Below, in pieces: positions 28,559-38,032 of a stretch of DNA of 64,000 bases. The position numbers and the translations under genes are program-made. The first letter of the stretch is position 1; each line of letters opens with the position of its first letter. Under the pieces are notes generated by a model. That model was not told where the DNA came from. It saw only the letters and a program-made list of their open reading frames with translations, and did not search any database. Origin of the DNA: Paracoccus sp. M683. GTDB lineage: Bacteria; Pseudomonadota; Alphaproteobacteria; Rhodobacterales; Rhodobacteraceae. The DNA lies in the NCBI RefSeq assembly GCF_007096355.1, contig NZ_VKDF01000001.1, forward strand, positions 524,871 to 588,870. The letters run 5' to 3'.

Positions 28559-29691
28559 TCGGCCGCATCGGTGACAGGCGAGGCCATTGGATTCAGGCCT
28601 TGGTCATCTCGTTGGTGCTGCATGGTGCGGCGGCGGCGGCGATGCTGGACGTGCTGCCCAGCCTGCCCGAAAAGCAACGCGACCGCGACCTGCCCCAGAT
28701 CGACATCCTCAGCCTGCCCATCGAACAGGGTGCGCCACCCCCGGTTTCGGTCACCCCGGTCGAGCCGCTGGTCGCGCCAGTGGCGACGCCCGCCGCCATC
28801 GCAAGCGCCGTGCCCCCCCCGGTAACAGGTGCGACCACGGCTGAAGAACCGCCAGAACAGGCCGAGCAATTGGTGGTCACCCCGTCGGACGAGATGTTGC
28901 AGGCGACCACCGGGCTGGCCGAGCGCCCGCCCCGGCGCCCGCTGACTGACCAGCAGAGCATTGAACCGGTGACGCCAGACGATCAGCCCCGCATTGGCGT
29001 CGATCTGGCAGCCCTGCCGCCGGGCATGGGCGCCGGGCCTGCCGATCAAGCCGGAACGCCCGAACAGAATGCCGCCATTACCGATCTGGTCCAGCGCCTG
29101 CGCGGGCGGCTGGCACAGCCCTGCCTGGCCGCGCTGCCCCAGACGATCGGCGGGGACGAGGTCTTGCTGACGGTTCTGGGGGCGGTCGACCGCGATATCT
29201 CGGATCTGTTTCGCGACATTGCCGTCGATGTGGCGGTGCCGATGACCGAACGTTCCGTGCTGCTGGATCCGCGGCAATGCCCCGCTGTCGATTTCGCGCG
29301 GGCGGCAGCCAGCTATCCGGCACTGCCGCTGACCCTGCGGCTGGAAACGTCCGAGGTCGCCTCGGATGACCGGCTGATCGGACAGATCGAGGGTGTTGGC
29401 GACAATCAGGCCAGTCTGCTGATGATCGACGACAATGGCGTGGTGCAGGATTTGCGCCGGTTCACCCTGCAAACCGGCGATGTGATCCGCTTCGACGTGC
29501 CGGTCTATCGCGTTGGCGGTGACCGCGATACCAGCCAGCTGCTGATGGTCGTGGCCCTGCCGGAACGCCCGACAAGCATTGGCGCGATGGCCGGCCGGCT
29601 GGCCAGTGATTTCTTTCCGCCCCTGACCGAGGCCACTGCCGGACGCGCGTTGATCGGTGTCGCGCCGATCTATGTCCGGGCGCCACGCTAG
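28555..29691 (+). CDS. TonB/TolA-like energy transducer with Pro-rich spacer
   Basis: 378 residues. A single N-terminal membrane helix contains S19-L-V-L-H23, the SxxxH signature by which TonB and TolA couple to ExbB/ExbD or TolQ/R. A Pro/Val/Glu-rich stretch follows (about 40-175). A globular C-terminal domain covers about 180-375 ('NAAITDLVQRLRGRLAQPCLAALPQ', 'LRRFTLQTGDVIRFDVPVYRVGG'), which is not the normal TonB or TolA C-terminal domain; its second half recalls DUF4384-type domains. Last gene of the Tol-like operon and convergent with clpV, 39 bases away. Confidence 0.75.
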   Translation: MIGRIGDRRGHWIQALVISLVLHGAAAAAMLDVLPSLPEKQRDRDLPQIDILSLPIEQGAPPPVSVTPVEPLVAPVATPAAIASAVPPPVTGATTAEEPPEQAEQLVVTPSDEMLQATTGLAERPPRRPLTDQQSIEPVTPDDQPRIGVDLAALPPGMGAGPADQAGTPEQNAAITDLVQRLRGRLAQPCLAALPQTIGGDEVLLTVLGAVDRDISDLFRDIAVDVAVPMTERSVLLDPRQCPAVDFARAAASYPALPLTLRLETSEVASDDRLIGQIEGVGDNQASLLMIDDNGVVQDLRRFTLQTGDVIRFDVPVYRVGGDRDTSQLLMVVALPERPTSIGAMAGRLASDFFPPLTEATAGRALIGVAPIYVRAPR

Positions 29692-29730
29692 CACGCGCCG
29701 CCCGTGATCGGTTTCCTCAGGCCGCGCGCC

Positions 29731-32466
29731 TCAGGGGGTTTTCGCCTTTCGCTTGCCTGACGAGGGCGCAGCGCCTTCCGATGGCTTTTCCTTGCGCTTT
29801 CCGGCAGCCCGCTGATCGGGCGGCGCCTCGCCAAAATCATAGGCGAAATCGCCATCCTTCAGGATGATGGTCACATCGGACATATCCTTGCCCGCGACCA
29901 TGCGCGCCAGAACCTGACGCGACAGGTCCGGCAGGATCGAGTTGGTGATGATATTGTCGATCATCCGCCCGCCGCTGTCGGGGTCGCGGCACTGTTCGAC
30001 GATATGGTCGATCACCGCATCCTGCCAGCCCAGACGGGCGCCATGCGCCGTGCGCATCCGCCCGACGATCGCGCCCAGCTTCAGTTTGGCGATGCCGGCC
30101 AGAACCTCGGTGCCAAGCGGATAATAGGGGATGGTCACGATCCGCCCCAGCAGCGCTGGCGGGAACACCTTCAGCAGTTCCGGCTTCAGCCGTGCTTCCA
30201 GCATATACATGTCGGGCGTTGTCTCGCCACCCTCGGCCATGTCCATGATGACATTGGTGCCGACATTCGAGGTCAGCAGGATCAACGTGTTGCGGAAGTT
30301 GATGGCGCGGCCATTGCCATCCTCCATCATGCCCTTGTCAAAGACCTGGAAGAACAGCTCGTGCACGTCCGAATGGGCCTTTTCGATCTCGTCCAGCAGC
30401 ACCACGGAATAGGGTTTGCGCCGCACGGCTTCCGTCAGCCGCCCGCCTTCGCCATAGCCCACATAACCCGGAGGCGCGCCCTTCAGCAGGCTGACGGAAT
30501 GCGCTTCTTGAAACTCGGACATGTTGATGGTGATGACGTTTTGCTCGCCACCATACAGCTGTTCGGCCAGGGCCAGCGCGGTTTCGGTCTTGCCGACGCC
30601 GGACGGGCCGCACAGCATGAAAACGCCAATGGGCTTGTTGGGGTTCGACAGGCCGGCGCGGCTGGTTTCCACGCGCTTGGCGATCATCTTCAGCCCGTGA
30701 TCCTGCCCGATCACCCGTTCGCGCAGATGATCGGCCAGGCCCAGGATGGCCTGCAATTCGTCGGCCACCATGCGGCCCGCCGGAATGCCCGTCCAGTCGC
30801 TGATGACCGATGCCACGGCCTGTTCATCGACATGCGGCCAGATCATCCGGTCGTCGGGGTTGCGGTCGCCCAGCTTGGCCATCTGGGCGGCCATTTCGGC
30901 GCGCACAACCTCGGGGTCGAAATCCTCTCCCTCGGCCTTGGCCAGTCGTTCGCGCAGAGCGAGGATCTGATCCACAACGGCCTTTTCCTCGGCATAGCCT
31001 GCCTCGGCCTCGGCCAGTCTGCCGCGCAGCTTTTCCGCCTCGTCGCGGGCCTCGGCCAGCCGCGTTTCATTCGTTTCGCCCAGATCGCGCTCGGCTTCCT
31101 TGGCGGCGATCTCGGTTTCCAGCGCGGCGATGGATTCGCGCAGATCGGCGATGCGGGCCGGCGTTGCGTTCTGGGAAATCGCCACGCGGGCGCAGGCGGT
31201 ATCCAGCAGGCTGACGGCCTTGTCAGGCAATTGCCGCGCCGGGATATAGCGCGCCGACAGCGCGACCGCCGCCGTGATCGCCTCGTCCGAGATGCGGACC
31301 TTGTGATGGGCCTGCATCGGGTCAAGAATGCCGCGGATCATATAGCAGCACTGTTCGATCCCCGGTTCGTCAATCGTGATCGGCTGGAAACGCCGCGTCA
31401 GCGCCGGGTCTTTCTCGATATGGTTGCGATATTCGGCCCAAGTGGTCGCGGCGATGGTGCGCAGCGTGCCGCGCGCAAGCGCCGGTTTCAGCAGGTTGGC
31501 GGCATCGCCCGTGCCCTGCGATCCGCCCGCGCCGATCAGGGTATGAGCCTCGTCGATAAAAAGGATGATCGGGATGGGGCTGGCCTGCACTTCCTCGATC
31601 ACGGAACGCAGGCGTTGTTCAAATTCGCCCTTCATCGACGCACCGGCCTGCATCGCGCCGATATCCAGCATGTAAAGCCGCATTCCTTGCAGGGCGGGCG
31701 GCACATCGCCGGATGCCAGACGTTGCGCGAAACCCTCAACCACGGCGGTCTTGCCCACGCCCGCCTCGCCCGTCAGGATCGGGTTGTTCTGGCGCCGGCG
31801 CAGCAGGATGTCGACGATCTGGCGGATTTCCTCATCCCGGCCGACGATGCGGTCCATCGTGCCCGATTCCGCCTGCGCCGTCAGATCGACGGAATAACGG
31901 CCAAGAGCGGTCTTGGCGCCATCACCCTGCGCCGCGCCGGGCGTGCCCTTGCCCACCAGGCCCGAGCCATCCATCGGGCGCATGGTCTCTTCTTCGGATG
32001 CGGCCCACAGCGTGCGGCTGTCACCGCTGAGCCGGTCGACCGAGACATCGGCAAAGACCGGCGAGATGGTCAGCAATTCGCGCCGCAGATGGCCATCATT
32101 CAGCATCGCGACCAGCGCGTGCCCGGTGCGGATCTGGGTTTCGCCAAAGAACAGCGTGGCATAGGTCCAGGCGTGGTTCAGCGTGTCGCCCAGGCCATCG
32201 GCGATGCCCGGCGTTTCGGTCACGCCCTTTTTCAGCGCGGCCATGGCGCGGTCGGCATCCTGCAAGGCCTTGCCACGATCCAGGCCCATTTCGCGCAGCG
32301 AAACCGAGATGTCGCAATCCTGATTGGACAGCACATGGAACAGCCAATGCGCCAGTTCCACATTGCGGTTGCCCTCACCACGGGCATGGCGCATCGCCTG
32401 GATAAAGGCGTCATAGCCTGCACGGTTCAGCTTTCCGGCGAATTTCTCGATACTGATTTCGGTCAT
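29731..32466 (-). CDS. clpV: T6SS sheath-recycling ATPase ClpV (TssH)
   Basis: 911 residues, AAA+ disaggregase of the ClpB group that dismantles the contracted TssBC sheath. N-terminal repeat domain begins 'EKFAGKLNRAGYDAFIQAMRHARGE'-like; Walker A motifs are 'GEAGVGKT' (233-240) and 'GPSGVGKTE' (near 620); a coiled middle domain lies at about 440-520. A Lys/Ala/Ser-rich tail of about 30 residues ends the protein. It is last in the T6SS operon, 9 bases after tssG. Confidence 0.95.
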   Translation of the reverse strand: MTEISIEKFAGKLNRAGYDAFIQAMRHARGEGNRNVELAHWLFHVLSNQDCDISVSLREMGLDRGKALQDADRAMAALKKGVTETPGIADGLGDTLNHAWTYATLFFGETQIRTGHALVAMLNDGHLRRELLTISPVFADVSVDRLSGDSRTLWAASEEETMRPMDGSGLVGKGTPGAAQGDGAKTALGRYSVDLTAQAESGTMDRIVGRDEEIRQIVDILLRRRQNNPILTGEAGVGKTAVVEGFAQRLASGDVPPALQGMRLYMLDIGAMQAGASMKGEFEQRLRSVIEEVQASPIPIILFIDEAHTLIGAGGSQGTGDAANLLKPALARGTLRTIAATTWAEYRNHIEKDPALTRRFQPITIDEPGIEQCCYMIRGILDPMQAHHKVRISDEAITAAVALSARYIPARQLPDKAVSLLDTACARVAISQNATPARIADLRESIAALETEIAAKEAERDLGETNETRLAEARDEAEKLRGRLAEAEAGYAEEKAVVDQILALRERLAKAEGEDFDPEVVRAEMAAQMAKLGDRNPDDRMIWPHVDEQAVASVISDWTGIPAGRMVADELQAILGLADHLRERVIGQDHGLKMIAKRVETSRAGLSNPNKPIGVFMLCGPSGVGKTETALALAEQLYGGEQNVITINMSEFQEAHSVSLLKGAPPGYVGYGEGGRLTEAVRRKPYSVVLLDEIEKAHSDVHELFFQVFDKGMMEDGNGRAINFRNTLILLTSNVGTNVIMDMAEGGETTPDMYMLEARLKPELLKVFPPALLGRIVTIPYYPLGTEVLAGIAKLKLGAIVGRMRTAHGARLGWQDAVIDHIVEQCRDPDSGGRMIDNIITNSILPDLSRQVLARMVAGKDMSDVTIILKDGDFAYDFGEAPPDQRAAGKRKEKPSEGAAPSSGKRKAKTP

Positions 32467-32475
32467 TAAAAGTCC

Positions 32476-33435
32476 TCAGGCGGCGGGTCGGTCTGCATCC
32501 AGCGTGAATGTGGCTGCGGTCACAAAAGCGGTTGGGTCGTCATTGGCAGGGGCCAGCGCGGCCATCCAGCCCAAACTGGCGGATTTGCCCAGAACGGCGG
32601 GGTCTACCTCGGTCGCCGGCAACGACAGCGAGACATCGACCACATAGGTCTTGCCCAGATACCAGAACACGATATCGGCCAGCCGCTGATAGCCGGGCTG
32701 GCCAGGCAGATAGCGGCGATATTCGGCTAGGCTGCTGGTGCGCAGGTCCAGCCGGATCTTTTCACCGACCGATTGCACCCGCGCACCCAGATACATGTCA
32801 CGGCCAAGGCTGCTGCCGCGCTGGCCCAGGTTGGATGTATCGGCCGGGTCAAATTCCATCCAATAGGGAACATGTTCCTCGATCTCGGTATTCACGGCCA
32901 GATGCGTCTCGATCATCTGGCGCAGGCGCACAGGGCTGCGCACCCTGCCACCGAACAGCGACACCATAGGCAGGCGGGCCAGATCGTTCAGCCCGTCATG
33001 GTCGCGAAAGGCGGGCGTTCCGGTGCCGGCCACCGCAGCGACATAGCCGTTGAAACGGTCACTGCCGGGGTGGTCGAACTGGGTGATTGCGCGCGAATCG
33101 GACCAGGCACGGAAGAACAGTTGCAGGAACCGGGTCGCCAGAATGTCGGTGAAGGCGACAAAACTGTCATCGCCGCCTTCCAGCCAGCGCGCGACCTCTT
33201 CGGTCGTATTCAGCGGCAGCGCGCCCTGCGGGCCAAAGAAACCCAGGACCTGCGCGCGCAGCGACCCTGCCCGCTCAGCCGAGAAATCGCCCACCGGAAA
33301 GGCAAGCGAGGGGTCTTGCCCGATGCGCACCACCTCGTCCCGCAATCTTGCGGCGCGACCGATGGGCGGCTTGTGGGCGGCCTCGCGCTCCAGCTCGCGC
33401 AGACGGGCCAGAAAGCCGTGCTCGCCCCCGCTCAC
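32476..33435 (-). CDS. tssG: T6SS baseplate subunit TssG
   Basis: 319 residues, GTG start overlapping the tssF stop (GTGA). TssG (ImpH/VasB family) forms the baseplate wedge with TssE, TssF and TssK. Motifs such as 'VLGFFGPQGALPLNTTEEVARW' and the C-terminal 'RLADIVFWYLGKTYVVDVSLSL' fit the family. It sits between tssF and clpV. Confidence 0.92.
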   Translation of the reverse strand: MSGGEHGFLARLRELEREAAHKPPIGRAARLRDEVVRIGQDPSLAFPVGDFSAERAGSLRAQVLGFFGPQGALPLNTTEEVARWLEGGDDSFVAFTDILATRFLQLFFRAWSDSRAITQFDHPGSDRFNGYVAAVAGTGTPAFRDHDGLNDLARLPMVSLFGGRVRSPVRLRQMIETHLAVNTEIEEHVPYWMEFDPADTSNLGQRGSSLGRDMYLGARVQSVGEKIRLDLRTSSLAEYRRYLPGQPGYQRLADIVFWYLGKTYVVDVSLSLPATEVDPAVLGKSASLGWMAALAPANDDPTAFVTAATFTLDADRPAA

Positions 33436-35348
33436 AGCAGGGCCCCGCTGCCGGTGCGCGGCGGCCAGCGCATGATCTCGCCACGCTGCTGGCTGATCGT
33501 CACCGATTGGGTAAAGCTGTTGATATTGGCGTATTCCGCGAAAAAGCGGTCCAGCACGGCGGCAAGGGTGATGATGCCCGCACCTTCAAAGGCAGCTTCG
33601 TCAAAGGTGACGCTGATTTCCAGGCCCCGTGCGGGAAAGAAGCCGTCCGCCCGGCGAATGGACCGCACCACGGGCCGCGTTTTCAGCGAGCGGATGCCCT
33701 GAATCTGCGCCTCGGTGACGCTGTCGGACATATCGGCGAACAGGCTCAGCAATTCGCGCAGGCTTTCGGCGCCATCGCGGCCCGGCCGGTCATCCAGCCC
33801 GAAATGGTTCAAAGACAGATAGGACAGCAGCCGCCAATAGACATCGCCCTGCGTCGCCCGATGCGGCGAGCCGCGGTCGATTTCCAGCATGGATTCGCGC
33901 GGCTTCGTCGGGCCGATCAGACAGGCCAGTGCGATGGCGGTATCGGACGAGAAGTGGAAATCATCCTTGCTGCCAGCGATGGGCAGATATTCGGGCAGGT
34001 GCCGGTTCGAACACAGCGTACGGATCTGCAACCGCTGCGCCCGGCCGGAAACCTCGTCGGTCGGTGGCTGGTACAGCGAAATATAGGTTTCCGTCCCGCG
34101 ATAGCGGTGGCGCATGCCAAAGCGGGTTTCATGGGTGGTCAACCTGCGCTGCCTGCGGCGGGCTGTGTAATACAGCGCCTGACGCGGCGGGCTGCCGCCA
34201 TCGGGAAGGGCGTAAAGCGGCCGCACCTCGACCTTGTCGGCGCTGCTGCCGTAATGGGCAAACACCTGGCTGATGCGGTGGATTTCGTAATGCGTGACCG
34301 GGCTGCTGTCGGGGGTGACGACAAATTCATGCCGCTTCTGGTCCAGACGGACCTGACTGCTGGTTTCCTCGAACAGGTTGACGGCGGCGGCACAGTTCAG
34401 CGCGATATCGGAATTGGCCAGTCGCGCGGCCAGCACGTCGTCGCTGCGCCGGAACTCGGCCACGATCTCGAACCGCTCGGCCTGTATGCGCGACAGGATC
34501 GGGCGCAGGCCGGTCAGCCGGAAACCCAGATATTTGCGTGGAAAGACAAAAGCCTCGCGCAGATGGGCAAAGCCGTCGAACAGCCGGGTATCACGGCGGA
34601 ACAGGCGTTCATCCTCGGCAAAGCCGATCTGGCCTACCTGATCGGGGTTCAGGCGGATAAAGACCGGATCGCCCTGCTTGTCGATCCAGCGCAGCGACAG
34701 GCGCAGGCGGTCGCAATGGATCTGTTCATACAGCTCGGCCGCCTGACCGAAATCGGGCGCGGTCAGATGCAGCGTCAGCACATCCAGCGGCAAGCCGGAC
34801 ATGCCGCCCGACGTGGTGCGGCGGATGCCGATCTGAAGCCCGGCCTTGCTGCGCGGATCGGGATCCTGGCCCAAAGCGCCAAGTGGACCGGCCGCGTCGT
34901 GATAGGTGACGCCATCCACCGCCAAGGGCCACAGCGTCAGTGGCGAGGTCAGCTGAAACCGACAGGACACCCGCTGATCGGCGTCGACAAAACGCGCATC
35001 CATATATTCGCCGGGCGCAAAGCGATGGCCTTCGTCCAGCTTCTTTTCATCCACCGGGGCCTGCGCCTGAACCAGCATGACCGAGGGGATGGGCGCCAGC
35101 GCCTCGGGGAAGATCTGTTCCAGCAGTTCGGCGGTAAAGCTGCGAAATTCCTCGTCCAGTTTCAGCTGCACGCGGGCAGCCAGAAAAGCCGTGCCTTCCA
35201 GCAGACCGGCCACGGCCGGGTCGGTATTGTCGCGCAAAAGCCCGCCAAGCCGGTCGGCGATGCCCGGATAATCGGCGGCAAACTCGGCCGAACGTTCGTA
35301 AAGCAGGGCCAGTTCGCGGTTGTAGATATCTCGGAATGCTTTTTTCAT
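33432..35348 (-). CDS. tssF: T6SS baseplate subunit TssF
   Basis: 638 residues, ImpG/VasA family. N terminus 'FRDIYNRELALLYERSAEFAADYPGIADRLGG' is diagnostic, as is 'GTAFLAARVQLKLDEEFRSFTAELLEQIFP'. Start overlaps the tssE stop by ATGA. TssF makes the wedge core contacting VgrG, which itself is not encoded in this window. Confidence 0.94.
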   Translation of the reverse strand: MKKAFRDIYNRELALLYERSAEFAADYPGIADRLGGLLRDNTDPAVAGLLEGTAFLAARVQLKLDEEFRSFTAELLEQIFPEALAPIPSVMLVQAQAPVDEKKLDEGHRFAPGEYMDARFVDADQRVSCRFQLTSPLTLWPLAVDGVTYHDAAGPLGALGQDPDPRSKAGLQIGIRRTTSGGMSGLPLDVLTLHLTAPDFGQAAELYEQIHCDRLRLSLRWIDKQGDPVFIRLNPDQVGQIGFAEDERLFRRDTRLFDGFAHLREAFVFPRKYLGFRLTGLRPILSRIQAERFEIVAEFRRSDDVLAARLANSDIALNCAAAVNLFEETSSQVRLDQKRHEFVVTPDSSPVTHYEIHRISQVFAHYGSSADKVEVRPLYALPDGGSPPRQALYYTARRRQRRLTTHETRFGMRHRYRGTETYISLYQPPTDEVSGRAQRLQIRTLCSNRHLPEYLPIAGSKDDFHFSSDTAIALACLIGPTKPRESMLEIDRGSPHRATQGDVYWRLLSYLSLNHFGLDDRPGRDGAESLRELLSLFADMSDSVTEAQIQGIRSLKTRPVVRSIRRADGFFPARGLEISVTFDEAAFEGAGIITLAAVLDRFFAEYANINSFTQSVTISQQRGEIMRWPPRTGSGALL

Positions 35349-35911
35349 CGTTCGGTCCGGCGCCCCGTCATTCGCAGCTTGCCCGCCCCCAGATCGACCT
35401 CGGCCACGAAATCCATCGGCAAATCGGCTGGCGAGGCGCGCATCTCGGCCGTGATATCGAAAAAGATGCGCTGGTCGGTCATCTCGGCGCTTTCAGATAT
35501 ACGCACCTCCAGCGTTTCGGCAATCAGCCGCGGCTCGTGCCGGATCAGCGATTCCCGGATCGAGGCGGCAATGCGCGAGCTGGTTTCCTGGCTGCGCGTC
35601 AGGCTGGACATGTCGCGAAAGCCGAAATTCACGATCGAGCGTTCGACCAGCGGCGTATCGGACAGGTCGATCAGGGCATCCAACCGGATCGTGTTCATCA
35701 GGCTGGCAATGTCGACGGCCATGTCGGATTGCATCGCGGCCGGGTCACTGCCGTCGCGGCTTTGTCGGCGGCGGACCGAGATCATGCGGTCATCATCAAG
35801 GCGGCGTTCGGCCGGGGCCGCATCGCGCGCGTCACCGGCGCGGGCGCTGGCGCGAAAGATCTGCATGATCGACATCTGCCGATCGGGGCGTGTCCGGGGG
35901 CTGCGGGTCAT
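35345..35911 (-). CDS. tssE: T6SS baseplate subunit TssE (gp25-like)
   Basis: 188 residues with a gp25/lysozyme-like wedge domain in the C-terminal 130 residues ('SIVNFGFRDMSSLTRSQETSSRIAASIRESLIRHEPRL'). The N-terminal 50 residues are polar and basic. TssE initiates the sheath on the baseplate. It is separated from hcp by 92 bases that hold a terminator-like hairpin, so expression of the downstream baseplate genes may be lower than that of hcp. Confidence 0.92.
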   Translation of the reverse strand: MTRSPRTRPDRQMSIMQIFRASARAGDARDAAPAERRLDDDRMISVRRRQSRDGSDPAAMQSDMAVDIASLMNTIRLDALIDLSDTPLVERSIVNFGFRDMSSLTRSQETSSRIAASIRESLIRHEPRLIAETLEVRISESAEMTDQRIFFDITAEMRASPADLPMDFVAEVDLGAGKLRMTGRRTER

Positions 35912-35931
35912 GATGCCTCAGCCTGCCATAG

Positions 35932-35969
35932 AAAAACCCCGGCGCAAGGGTTGCGCTGCGCCGGGGTTC
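35932..35969 (-). terminator. Attenuator/terminator between hcp and tssE
   Basis: On the minus strand GCGCCGGGG and CCCCGGCGC arms (base-paired 35959-35967 with 35938-35946) are followed by a T-rich GTTTTTC at 35937-35931. It lies 34 bases after the hcp stop, inside the operon. A partial terminator here would set Hcp above the baseplate proteins. Confidence 0.7.
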
Positions 35970-36003
35970 GTTCCTGTCAGGAAATGGGCTTGATCCGAAA
36001 GGA

Positions 36004-36501
36004 TCAGGCGTTCCATTCCTTGTTTTCGGCGATATCCCAGCCGGACATGGTCTCGGCACCAGCGGCGCCCGACTCTTCCTGAAGGGTGTACAGAACTTCG
36101 AACTTGCGGAAGTTCAGGGTCAGGGTTTCCTGGATACGGTCCAGACCGTCCTTGGAACCGCCGGTGTTGTAGCTGGTGATCATGATGTTTTCCATCTTGA
36201 TCCGGAAATATTCGACCGGAGCAGCACCACCCGACTTGCGAACGATCAGTTCGCCGTTCTCGATGTGCTCGCCCGAAGTACAACGCTTGATCAGGTCGTT
36301 GGAAGCAAGGTCGACATACTTGCTCAGGGTGATGTCCTGAACGTTCACTTTGCCGCCACCGCCGCCGGAACCGACATGGGTGGTGCCCGACTGGGTCAGG
36401 CCCCAGTTCCAGGCCAGAACGTCAATTTCGTTCCGGTGGGTATCGTCCTGCGATTCCCCTTTGATGTTGTTCGACAGCTTCAGAAAGATATCAACGGCCA
36501 T
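36004..36501 (-). CDS. hcp: T6SS tube protein Hcp (TssD)
   Basis: 165 residues, the ring-forming tube subunit secreted by the T6SS. 'DIFLKLSNNIKGESQDD' at the N terminus and 'FRKFEVLYTLQ' near the C terminus are typical. A glycine-rich loop (five G) is at about residues 44-50. AAAGGAG precedes the ATG. It lies between tssC and tssE. Confidence 0.95.
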   Translation of the reverse strand: MAVDIFLKLSNNIKGESQDDTHRNEIDVLAWNWGLTQSGTTHVGSGGGGGKVNVQDITLSKYVDLASNDLIKRCTSGEHIENGELIVRKSGGAAPVEYFRIKMENIMITSYNTGGSKDGLDRIQETLTLNFRKFEVLYTLQEESGAAGAETMSGWDIAENKEWNA

Positions 36502-36538
36502 ACACTCGCTCCTTTAATTACGACTAGCCAGGATAAAA

Positions 36539-38029
36539 TCATTTGCCTTTCGGCAGCTTGGACACCAGGCTCATCCCGATATCCATTCCTTCAAGCTGGA
36601 AATGAGGCTTGAGGAAAAACTTACCGACGTAATAGCCGGGATTCTCTTCGTCCTCCACCACTTCCACTTTTGCCCCTGCCAGGGGTTTCTTGGCCTTTTC
36701 CCGTTCGCTTGCGCTTTCGGGATTGCCAGACACATACTTGTTCACCCAACTCTGCAACTGCGTCTGAAGTTGCAGCCGATCGGGATTTTGCCCGATCTTG
36801 TCACGCACCATTACCTTCAGATAATGACTGAAACGTGACACGGCGAAAATATAGGGCAGGCGCGAGGACATGTTGTCCGAAGCGGTCGCCTGATCGTCCA
36901 CGTATTTCTTGGGACGATAAAGCGTTTGCGCACCGATAAAGGCAGCCTTGTCGGTGTGCTTGCGGTGGATCAGACCAATCAGACCGGCTTTGGACAACTC
37001 GCCCTCGCGCCGATCGGTGATCGACACTTCCGTCGGGCATTTCAGGTCTTTGGACCCGTCACCCGTATCGAAAGTGTGGCTGGGCAGGTTCAGAACCTCG
37101 CCCCCCGACTGAACGCCGCGAATCTGCACCGTCCAGCCGTATTCCTTATGTGCCCGGTTGATGTTCACCGCCATCGCATGCGCGGCGTTCATCCAGGCAT
37201 ATTGCTTGCCGTCATGGCCATCGGTCTGTTCCTGGAAGTCGAATTCCTCGACCACCGAGTTCGAGTTCTGGCCATAAGGTTCACGCGACAGCACGCGCGG
37301 CAGGGTCAGCGCGATATAGCGGCTGTCCTGGCTGTCACGCAGGCTGTTCCACGCCGCATATTCCGGCGTGTCAAAGATTTCCGACAGATCGGGCGGGGTG
37401 CCGATCTCGTTCCAGCTGTCCATGCCCAGCAATTCGGGCGCGGCAGAGCTGAGGAAGGGCGCATGCGCCGCCGCCGCCACCTTGCCGATGGACCGCAACA
37501 GGCCGACATCAGCGGTGGACTGGTCGAAATAGTAATCCCCGATCAGCGCGCCAAAGGGCTTGCCGCCCAGCGTGCCGAATTCCTGTTCATAGACCTTCAG
37601 ATGCAGGGGCGACTTGTCCCATTTCGCACCCGGATAGCGCCGCATCATCGCTGCCAGTTCAGGCTTCGAGGCGTTCAGAACCTTGACCCGCAGGGTCGCG
37701 TCAGTTTCCGAATTGTTGACCGTATAGGCCAGACCACGCCACGACGCTTCCAGCTTCTGGAATTCGTCATGATGCATGATCTGGTTCAGCTGGTCGGACA
37801 GCTTCTTGTCCATCTTGGCCAGCATGGCGGTGATCGTGTCGATCACGTCCTCGCCGATCAGCGCCTGGTCTTCCAGGGCCTCGTGAACCAGTGCGACGAC
37901 GGCGTTGTCGACCTCTTTGGCCGCGACATCCGTGCGCGGCTTGATCGTCTGGCGCAGAATGTCGGAAAACTCGTCCAGCTCGTTAAGGCCGGCGTCCTGC
38001 CGTTCAACCTGCTGCGGGGCTTGAGCCAT
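36539..38029 (-). CDS. tssC: T6SS sheath large subunit TssC
   Basis: 496 residues (EvpB/VC_A0108 family). 'LDEFSDILRQTIKPRTD' near the N terminus, 'WRGLAYTVNNSETDATLRVKVLNASK' and 'IFAVSRFSHYLKVMVRDKIG' are diagnostic. Forms the contractile sheath with TssB. GGAGG lies 8 bases before the ATG; only three bases separate it from tssB. Confidence 0.96.
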   Translation of the reverse strand: MAQAPQQVERQDAGLNELDEFSDILRQTIKPRTDVAAKEVDNAVVALVHEALEDQALIGEDVIDTITAMLAKMDKKLSDQLNQIMHHDEFQKLEASWRGLAYTVNNSETDATLRVKVLNASKPELAAMMRRYPGAKWDKSPLHLKVYEQEFGTLGGKPFGALIGDYYFDQSTADVGLLRSIGKVAAAAHAPFLSSAAPELLGMDSWNEIGTPPDLSEIFDTPEYAAWNSLRDSQDSRYIALTLPRVLSREPYGQNSNSVVEEFDFQEQTDGHDGKQYAWMNAAHAMAVNINRAHKEYGWTVQIRGVQSGGEVLNLPSHTFDTGDGSKDLKCPTEVSITDRREGELSKAGLIGLIHRKHTDKAAFIGAQTLYRPKKYVDDQATASDNMSSRLPYIFAVSRFSHYLKVMVRDKIGQNPDRLQLQTQLQSWVNKYVSGNPESASEREKAKKPLAGAKVEVVEDEENPGYYVGKFFLKPHFQLEGMDIGMSLVSKLPKGK

Positions 38030-38032
38030 ATA

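Noticed and set aside
26546-29691. Zorya-type or other ZorAB defence system
   Set aside because: The TolQ-like protein has no long tail and the ExbD-like proteins have no OmpA-type domain; no helicase or nuclease partner is present.
26546-29691. The standard tol-pal locus
   Set aside because: tolB, pal and ybgF are absent, two ExbD-like genes are present, and the last protein has no TolA C-terminal domain.
30004-32469. Open frame of 821 codons on the plus strand opposite clpV
   Set aside because: Antisense shadow of ClpV; His/Gln/Arg/Gly-rich with no domain and no ribosome site.
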